A stretch of DNA of 64,000 nucleotides, taken from Bradyrhizobium barranii subsp. apii (GTDB lineage: Bacteria; Pseudomonadota; Alphaproteobacteria; Rhizobiales; Xanthobacteraceae). A program made the translations under genes and the position numbers. A model generated the notes under the pieces. That model was not told where the DNA came from. It saw only the letters and a list, made by a program, of their open reading frames with translations, and searched no databases. Position 1 is the first letter of the stretch. Each line of letters opens with the position of its first letter. Below are positions 58,522 through 64,000 of this stretch, piece after piece. Location: contig NZ_CP096255.1 of the NCBI RefSeq assembly GCF_011516635.5, forward strand, positions 4,462,501-4,526,500, given 5' to 3'.

Positions 58522-59445
58522 ATGCTTGTGCAGGCTAGCCAAGGCCAATCCGGCTCGGCGCATGTCGTCGTGCTCGGCAACGAAAAAGGCGGCTCCGGCA
58601 AGTCGACCACCGCCCTGCACATCGCGGTCGCGCTGCTGAAGGCCGGCCAGCGCGTCGCCACGATCGACCTCGACTGCCGTCAGCAGAGCTTTACCCGCTA
58701 CATCGGCAACCGTTCCGCCTGGGCGCGCCGCACCGGCCTCGGCCTCGAGCTGCCGGTGCATCGCTGCATCAAGCTCGGCGAGACCATGCAGATCGCCGAG
58801 AACGAGAATTCCGAGTTCCAGCAGTTCATGGAGGCGGTCTCGGCGGTCGAGAGCAATTTCGACTTCATCGTCATCGATACGCCCGGCACCGACAGCTATC
58901 TGATGCGCTTGGCGCACTCGATGGCGGACACGCTGGTCACGCCGATCAACGACAGCTTCCTCGATTTCGACGTGCTCGGCACCGTCGATCCCGCCAACTA
59001 CGCAGTGACTGGCGAGAGCCACTATGCCGAGATGGTGCGGGATGTCAGGCGCAAGCGGCGCCAGCTCGACGGCTCCAGCACCGATTGGATCGTCGTGCGC
59101 AACCGCCTGTCGATGCTCGGCTCCCGCAACAAGCAGCTCGTCGCCGAGGGCCTCAAGGATTTGTCGCTGCGGCTCGGCTTCCGCTACGTCGACGGCTTTG
59201 CCGAGCGCGTCGTCTATCGCGAATTTTTTCCGCGCGGCCTGACCGCGCTCGACGAGATCGACGAGGCCACGCTCGGCATGCGGCCCAACCTTGGCCATCT
59301 CACCGCGCGGGAAGAGGTGACGGGCCTGCTCCGCCAGCTCAAGCTGCCGCTCGACGAACGCGGCCGCCGCCGTGCGGCAAATCGCGCCGAGTGGTTCAGC
59401 CAGGTCGACAAGCCGCTCGAAGTCCACGACATCCTCGGCGCCTGA
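58522..59445 (+). CDS. mipZ: Division-plane positioning ATPase MipZ
   Basis: A 307-residue ParA/MinD-family ATPase of the alphaproteobacterial MipZ type. The deviant Walker A is GNEKGGSGKSTTALHIAVALLKAG, the switch region TIDLDCRQQSFTRYIGNR, and the Walker B region FDFIVIDTPGTDSYLMRLAHSMADTLVTPINDSFLDFDVLG. It forms a polar gradient with ParB and blocks FtsZ assembly away from midcell. ATG 58522 is chosen over an in-frame start five codons up. Expected to be essential. Confidence 0.94.
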   Translation: MLVQASQGQSGSAHVVVLGNEKGGSGKSTTALHIAVALLKAGQRVATIDLDCRQQSFTRYIGNRSAWARRTGLGLELPVHRCIKLGETMQIAENENSEFQQFMEAVSAVESNFDFIVIDTPGTDSYLMRLAHSMADTLVTPINDSFLDFDVLGTVDPANYAVTGESHYAEMVRDVRRKRRQLDGSSTDWIVVRNRLSMLGSRNKQLVAEGLKDLSLRLGFRYVDGFAERVVYREFFPRGLTALDEIDEATLGMRPNLGHLTAREEVTGLLRQLKLPLDERGRRRAANRAEWFSQVDKPLEVHDILGA

Positions 59446-59673
59446 GGCGGCGGTATATCGCTACTTCCAGCCGATTGAAGCTGCCGGTTCCCGCCGGAAC
59501 TGAGTGCGGACTTCGCCGTTTCACCCTGTGTTTACCGTGAAATTGAAGCCAATCGAGACCGGTTGCGTCGGATGGTAGCCTGCCACCTGACGTAGCCGCC
59601 TGAGAACGGGATGCCCAAGAAACGCGTGCGCCGCACAATGAAAGGGCTGAAGGTTCACAATATTTAAGCTTCC

Positions 59674-59691
59674 TGTCACGCGGCTGTGACA
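59674..59691. promoter_or_regulatory. Inverted repeat TGTCAC-N6-GTGACA
   Basis: Perfect 6-bp dyad 98 bp upstream of the hydrolase gene, overlapping an AT-rich TATATT that could be a -10. In the gene-free stretch 59446-59788 I see nothing else but a G/C hairpin near 59710-59730. Confidence 0.4.
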
Positions 59692-59788
59692 TATATTAGG
59701 GAATAGGCGACCAGGGGCCGAAGAGCCCCGGAAGAACACGATTTTCAACAGGGATTCAGGCCGCAAGAGCCTGAGGCTGAGGACGAAA

Positions 59789-60649
59789 ATGAAGCGTGGA
59801 ATTGCCGTTCTGGTTTCGGTTAGTGCCCTCTGCGGCGTCGCCTATGTCACGGCGAGCAAGTGGGCGATCAGGCACGAGACCGTCACCTTCTACGACGCCT
59901 CGCGCGACAACCGCCCCGTGCCTGTCGATATCGCGGTCCGCCGCGACAAGGAAATGCAGGCTAATGCCGGCATGATCACGCTGCCGGTTGCCGTGATCAA
60001 TCACGGCAACACTGTCAAGAATACCGAGTACGGCTTCCTCGCCAACATCTTCGCGGCGCGCGGCTACATGGTCGTAAGCCCGCAGCATGATTTGCCGACC
60101 GATCCTCCCATGGTGACGAAGCCCGGTGAGCTCTATGTCGGCCGGCTGCCGCAGATCCTGCGCGGCGTTGCCAACATCCATCTCGCCATGCAGGAGATGA
60201 AGAAGGTTCAGCCCAACGCCGATTACGACAGGGTGACGATGGTCGGCCACTCCATGGGCGGCGACATCACGATGTATTTCGCCAAGCAGTATCCGGATGA
60301 GGTCAAGAAGGTCGTCACGCTCGACAATCTGCGCGTGCCCTTCGTCACTGCCGGCAAGTTCAAGATCCTGTCCTTCCGTTCGCAGGATCCGCAGTTCAAG
60401 ACCGACGCGGGTGTCATCCCAACCGATGAGGAATGCGAGAAGGCCGGCATCCAGGTCGTGAAGACCGAATTCCAGCACAACGACATGCGCGACACCGGTC
60501 CGGATGCGGCGAAGAACTCGATCCAGAGCATGCTCGACAAGTTCCTGAGCGACGGCGATAGCGCCGTCGCGCCCGTCGATACGCGCTCGGCCCCGCCCAA
60601 TATCCTGGAGCCTGGTCCGGTTGCTCTGATGGCGCCTGCCAAGAGCTGA
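59789..60649 (+). CDS. Membrane-anchored or exported alpha/beta-hydrolase
   Basis: A 286-residue hydrolase. The N-terminus (KRGIAVLVSVSALCGVAYVTASKWA) is a signal anchor or signal peptide. The nucleophile elbow is GHSMGGD in YDRVTMVGHSMGGDITMYFA. VAVINHGNTVKNTEYGFLANIFAARGYMVVSPQHD supplies the oxyanion strand. LDNLRVPF follows, and a C-terminal histidine is in EFQHNDMRD. The fold is close to lysophospholipase-like or dienelactone hydrolase-like families; substrate unknown. A strong terminator follows. Confidence 0.85.
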   Translation: MKRGIAVLVSVSALCGVAYVTASKWAIRHETVTFYDASRDNRPVPVDIAVRRDKEMQANAGMITLPVAVINHGNTVKNTEYGFLANIFAARGYMVVSPQHDLPTDPPMVTKPGELYVGRLPQILRGVANIHLAMQEMKKVQPNADYDRVTMVGHSMGGDITMYFAKQYPDEVKKVVTLDNLRVPFVTAGKFKILSFRSQDPQFKTDAGVIPTDEECEKAGIQVVKTEFQHNDMRDTGPDAAKNSIQSMLDKFLSDGDSAVAPVDTRSAPPNILEPGPVALMAPAKS

Positions 60650-60696
60650 CACCGACACAGGCTGACACCGACACCGCTCCGATCGTCTGCACGACC

Positions 60697-60736
60697 TGCA
60701 AAGCCTCCGCCGGCATCCGCCCGCGGAGGCTTTGCA
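60697..60736 (+). terminator. Intrinsic terminator after the alpha/beta-hydrolase gene
   Basis: Perfect 14-bp stem TGCAAAGCCTCCGC / GCGGAGGCTTTGCA with a 12-nt loop, 48 nt after the stop. A/T-rich stem ends replace a long U-run. Confidence 0.8.
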
Positions 60737-60794
60737 CATTGACCGGGCCGCAGGCGCTATCCACATTAGCGGCTCACGCAAGAAGCGAGCAGGG

Positions 60795-61538
60795 ATGCCC
60801 GGCGAACCCGTCAAACCGCGTGGCCGTGATGCCGTCTCGAGCCAAACCGGCGGCACGCTGCCTCAAGCCAGCACCGCGGAGGACATCGCCGCGTTCGTCG
60901 CCAAGGCGCGTGCGCTGTCGCCGCATGCCCCCGGCGCGAAGGGGCGGCTGATTTTCGCGCTGGATGCGACGATGAGCCGGCAGCCGACCTGGGACATGGC
61001 CTGCGCGCTCCAGGCGGACATGTTCCGCGAGGCCGCAGCGATCGGCAGCCTCGACATCCGGCTCGTCTATTATCGCGGCTTGAACGAGTGTCGCGCCACG
61101 GGCTGGATCTCCGACAGCGCGAAGCTCGCGACGTTGATGAGCAAGATCGACTGTCGCGGCGGCGACACCCAGATCGGCAAGGTGCTGAGCGACGTGCGGC
61201 GCGAGGCGGTCGCCTCGGGCGTGCGCGCGGTCGTCTTCGTCGGCGATGCCATGGAGGAGAAGGTCGACGAGCTCTGCGCCAAGGCCGGCGAGCTCGGCAT
61301 GCTCAAGGTGCCCGTGTTCGTGTTTCAGGAAGGCGCCGACGCCGTGGCCGAGCAGGCCTTTCGCGAGATCGCGCGGCTGACCGGCGGGGCCTGGTGCCGG
61401 TTCGATCCCGGCGCGGCGGCGCAGCTTCGCGAGCTGCTGCGCGCGGCCGCGGCTTATGCCGCCGGCGGCCGCGAGGCGCTGTTGAAACTCGCCAAGAGTG
61501 CGAGCGGTGCGGCCAAGCTGATCGGGCAGATGAAGTAG
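60795..61538 (+). CDS. VWA-domain protein
   Basis: A 247-residue cytoplasmic protein with a von Willebrand A fold. The MIDAS residues are seen as D-x-T-x-S (ALDATMSRQPTWDMA), T in GGDTQIGKVL and D in VFVGDAMEEK. Strands GRLIFALDATM, IRLVYYRG, VRAVVFVGD and VPVFVFQEG alternate with helices. A helical tail follows. The DxTxS instead of DxSxS is acceptable in the family. The chosen start ATG 60795 follows GAGCAGGG; an upstream TTG lies inside the terminator. Followed after 59 bp by a membrane DnaJ gene, possibly one operon. Confidence 0.82.
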   Translation: MPGEPVKPRGRDAVSSQTGGTLPQASTAEDIAAFVAKARALSPHAPGAKGRLIFALDATMSRQPTWDMACALQADMFREAAAIGSLDIRLVYYRGLNECRATGWISDSAKLATLMSKIDCRGGDTQIGKVLSDVRREAVASGVRAVVFVGDAMEEKVDELCAKAGELGMLKVPVFVFQEGADAVAEQAFREIARLTGGAWCRFDPGAAAQLRELLRAAAAYAAGGREALLKLAKSASGAAKLIGQMK

Positions 61539-61597
61539 CGGCCCGCGTCGGAGACGGACGCCATGCATTTTGCCGTGAGGGCGACTATATTCCGGCC

Positions 61598-62323
61598 ATG
61601 ACCCTGATCGCCGGCGCCATCGCCGTTATCACGCTTTATCTGCTGCTCCAGATGTTCCGCTCCGCCAATCCGGCGGTGCTGGCGCGCACCATCAAGTTCG
61701 GTGGCGGCGTGGTGGCGCTCGCGGTCGCAGCGTTCACTGGCCTGCGGGGCGAGCTGGCGGTGGCGATCCCGCTCGGGATTTTCGGCGCCGGGCTTCTGGG
61801 CTGGACGCCGCTGGCGAATGCCGGCTTCGGCAATATCGGCGGGCTGTTCGGCGGTGGCGCAACGCGCCCGGCCGGACAGGCCTCGCGCGTACGCTCGCAA
61901 TTCCTGGACATGCGGCTCGACCACGATTCGGGGCAACTCGCCGGCCAGATCGTCGCCGGTCCTCACGCCGGGCGCGATCTCCAGGAGTTCGATCTCGCTG
62001 GCCTGCTGGCGATGGCTCCGGCGTTCGACGCCGAGAGCGTGGCCCTACTTGAAAGCTATCTGGACCGCCGGTTTCCCGCTTGGCGTCAGAACGCGCAGGG
62101 CGATGCGGCAGGGCGGCAGCGCCGCACGGCGCCGAGCGGCAAAATGACGGCGGAGGAAGCCTATCAGATCCTTGGCCTGCAGCCGGGCGCGGGGCGCGAC
62201 GACATCAGCCGGGCGCACAAGTCCCTGATGAAGAAACTCCATCCCGACCAGGGGGGCTCGACGTATCTCGCTGCCCGTGTGAACGAGGCCAAGGATACTC
62301 TGCTTCGCACGCATAACGGCTAA
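61598..62323 (+). CDS. Membrane-anchored J-domain protein
   Basis: A 241-residue protein. Two hydrophobic segments lie at the start (LIAGAIAVITLYLLLQMF and GGVVALAVAAFTGL) with a third (VAIPLGIFGAGLLGW), then a soluble linker (about 85-175), and a C-terminal J-domain (TAEEAYQILGLQPGAGRDDISRAHKSLMKKLHPDQGGSTYLAARVNEAKDTLL) with the HPD motif intact. The plan is like that of Tim14/DjlA-type membrane J-proteins that recruit Hsp70 to the membrane. ATG 61598. Downstream of the VWA gene in the same direction. Confidence 0.88.
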   Translation: MTLIAGAIAVITLYLLLQMFRSANPAVLARTIKFGGGVVALAVAAFTGLRGELAVAIPLGIFGAGLLGWTPLANAGFGNIGGLFGGGATRPAGQASRVRSQFLDMRLDHDSGQLAGQIVAGPHAGRDLQEFDLAGLLAMAPAFDAESVALLESYLDRRFPAWRQNAQGDAAGRQRRTAPSGKMTAEEAYQILGLQPGAGRDDISRAHKSLMKKLHPDQGGSTYLAARVNEAKDTLLRTHNG

Positions 62324-62492
62324 CTCCGGCACTACGCTACAAACGCCCGTACCGCGTAAGCTCCGCTTGCTCTGTCTGCCGTCGCCCCGATGCCCGCCTT
62401 TGTCGGCGTGGTCGATCCCTTGAGTAAAGTTTTAACCGTAAATCCTTGACGAGAGGTTGTCGCGGAACTGGCATCGCCGCATCCCCCAAACA

Positions 62493-62522
62493 AAAATGCC
62501 CGCGCAAGGCGCGGGCATTTTG
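62493..62522. terminator. Bidirectional intrinsic terminator
   Basis: Stem AAAATGCCCGCGC / GCGCGGGCATTTT with a 3-nt loop, T-run on both strands. Between the J-domain gene and the convergent carboxypeptidase gene. Confidence 0.88.
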
Positions 62523-62541
62523 ATTGGACCGGTGAGACAGA

Positions 62542-64000
62542 TCAGTTGCGGACGGTGATGCAGGAGATGTCGGCGCGCTTCAGGGCGCGGCAGACGGCTT
62601 CGGCCTGGTCCCGCTCGAGCCCGGCGAAACGGGCCCGGTAAAGCTTGCGATTGTCCTTGGCGAGGACCGGCTCGGTGAACGGGTCGGCCTTGCTGAGCAG
62701 GCCGCGGGCCGAGCTGCGGGCGGCGTCGATGCGTTGCTGGGCTTCGTTCTCGCTCTCGAGTGCGCCGACCTGGACGATCCAGCCGCTATGGGTGACGACC
62801 GGCTTGGTGGTGGCGCTCATCTGGATCGGCTGCGGCACAGGATCGGCCGAAGCGAGCTTCGCAGCAGCCGGAGTGGGCGCGGCGGCCGTTGCGGCCGGCA
62901 GCACGCCGAGGATGCCGTTGCCGGTGCCGAAGCCCGCCGGCTGACGGGGCATCTCGGTGCGGGCGAGCTCGGCCTTCGGCGCTTCCGGCTGGCTCGCCAT
63001 CTCGGGCTTGTTGATGAGATCGGCGCGGGCGACGACGGCGCCGGAGGTCTCCGCGACCTCGGAGCGGGCCGCAATCGTGCTCGTGACCTGCGGTGCGACC
63101 TGAGCCGGGGCGGTGGAGGCAACCTTCACGGTGCCGGCCTTGACCTGAACAGTCTTCACCCGGACCGGCTTCATCGGCTCGGACGAGCCGGGGATGATGG
63201 AGAGCGGCTGGCTGGAGATCACGCCATTGGTGAGCGGCGCGGGCTCGATCCTGGATTCAGTCGGCCGAACCTCAGGCTTGCTGGTGTCAGGCCTGGCTTG
63301 AGCCGGCGGCATCGCGGCGGTCGCGGCCGCCAGCGCCGACAGGCGCGAGGCGAGACGTTGCGGGGCCGTCTCGGGGGCAGGGGCGGCCGCGGCCTGCTGG
63401 ACCTGCGGAGCGGGGCGGGCCGGGGTCTCCGATGCATCGGCGACGTCGGTATTGGCATCTGCGCCGTTGCGCTCGGTGACAGCGACGACGGTGTGGGTGG
63501 TGGCGCCCTTCTCGAGGTTCTCCGCGAGCAGGTTGCGCATGGTGGCGTCGCGCGAGCCGCCGCTGCGGCCGCCGAGCACCACGCCGATCAGGTGGCGGTT
63601 GCCGCGACGCATCGAGGTCACGAGGTTGAAGCCGGAGGCGCGGGTGTAGCCGGTCTTGATGCCGTCCACGCCCTCGACGCTGCCGAGCAGGTGGTTATGG
63701 TTGCGGATCGACTGTCCGCGCCAATTGAACGTCGAGGTCGCGAAATAGCGATAGTAGCGCGGGAAGCGCTCCTGGATGGCGCGGCCGAGCGTGGCCTGGT
63801 CGCGCGCGGTCGTGACCTGCTCGTCGTTGGGAAGGCCGTTGGCGTTGCGGTAGACCGTCTTGGACATGCCGAGCGAGCGCGCCTTGCGCGTCATCATCTG
63901 GGCGAAGTCGTCCTCGTCGCCGCCGATCGCTTCCGCGATCACGACGGCCGCATCGTTGGCGGAGCGGGTGACGAGGCCCTTGATCGCGTCCTCGACGCGG
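62542..64000 (-). CDS. D-alanyl-D-alanine carboxypeptidase with SPOR domain (5' end beyond the window)
   Basis: The 3' part of a low-molecular-weight PBP of the DacA/DacC (S11) family; the gene enters from the right edge. Motif 2, SxN, is in RSANDAAVV and motif 3, KTG, in VDGIKTGYTRASGFN; motif 1 (SxxK) is beyond the edge. A Pro/Ala-rich linker of about 230 residues follows and a C-terminal SPOR domain (SGWIVQVGALESENEAQQRIDAARSSARGLL ... YRARFAGLERDQAEAVCRALKRADISC) that binds denuded septal peptidoglycan. It should trim pentapeptides at the division site. The S11-SPOR fusion is typical of Rhizobiales. Confidence 0.92.
   Translation of the reverse strand, partial: RVEDAIKGLVTRSANDAAVVIAEAIGGDEDDFAQMMTRKARSLGMSKTVYRNANGLPNDEQVTTARDQATLGRAIQERFPRYYRYFATSTFNWRGQSIRNHNHLLGSVEGVDGIKTGYTRASGFNLVTSMRRGNRHLIGVVLGGRSGGSRDATMRNLLAENLEKGATTHTVVAVTERNGADANTDVADASETPARPAPQVQQAAAAPAPETAPQRLASRLSALAAATAAMPPAQARPDTSKPEVRPTESRIEPAPLTNGVISSQPLSIIPGSSEPMKPVRVKTVQVKAGTVKVASTAPAQVAPQVTSTIAARSEVAETSGAVVARADLINKPEMASQPEAPKAELARTEMPRQPAGFGTGNGILGVLPAATAAAPTPAAAKLASADPVPQPIQMSATTKPVVTHSGWIVQVGALESENEAQQRIDAARSSARGLLSKADPFTEPVLAKDNRKLYRARFAGLERDQAEAVCRALKRADISCITVRN

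Overview
The window is about 64 kb of GC-rich chromosomal DNA from an alphaproteobacterium, most probably a Bradyrhizobium or close relative. The evidence is the high GC in third codon positions, a MipZ division ATPase, RopB/Omp25-type porin-like surface protein, many small Rhizobiales hypothetical proteins, and three copies of a palindromic repeat whose arms contain GCGAAGCAATCC, a type I associate with bradyrhizobial genomes. Genus is inferred by recognition, not by a search.

Layout. 1-6.0 kb: exported protein, GNAT acetyltransferase, an SDR with altered active-site residues, an outer-membrane beta-barrel protein, a class C beta-lactamase-like hydrolase, and an ArsR/SRPBCC pair under an unusually clear promoter and twin operators. 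6.1-10.1 kb: a membrane protein, a NarL-type two-component pair and a secreted DUF2380-type protein. 10.1-15.5 kb: a sugar-acid catabolic cluster (L-idonate dehydrogenase, gluconate 5-dehydrogenase, enolase-superfamily dehydratase, GntR regulator, MFS permease) around a palindromic control region. 15.5-21.4 kb: transporters (ArsB-like, MFS, EamA) and a frameshifted hybrid histidine kinase. 21.6-31 kb: zinc metallopeptidase, biotin-dependent carboxylase alpha subunit, oxaloacetate decarboxylase-like enzyme, acylphosphatase, a second hybrid kinase, and a GbsR/MarR-DUF4166-TIGR01777 operon whose start codon sits in the centre of a perfect palindrome.

31.0-35.0 kb is a nested insertion-sequence cluster: one IS5-family and two head-to-head IS701-family elements, whose target duplications allow the order of insertion to be read. 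35-38.7 kb: LysR/tautomerase pair, DnaB-C-like ATPase, LipB, a lone FliN domain protein and tRNA-Leu(GAG). The last 16 nt of that tRNA recur at 40622 and 42384, delimiting two small integrase-free islets in tandem: one carries a DUF2182/DUF1326 pair, the other a class 3 lipase. 42.4-64 kb: a Zur-type palindrome upstream of a ZigA-like zinc GTPase, two paralogous NodB-family deacetylases, MgtE, an aldo/keto reductase, a TonB/TolA-like protein, GST, YidB, DUF1489, PanC, MipZ, an alpha/beta hydrolase, VWA and membrane DnaJ proteins, and a D,D-carboxypeptidase with a SPOR domain that runs off the right edge.

The observations most worth following are the tandem tRNA-Leu islets, the two probable leaderless autoregulated operons (ArsR and GbsR/MarR), and the IS stratigraphy. 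No CRISPR array, rRNA, phage or conjugation genes were seen.
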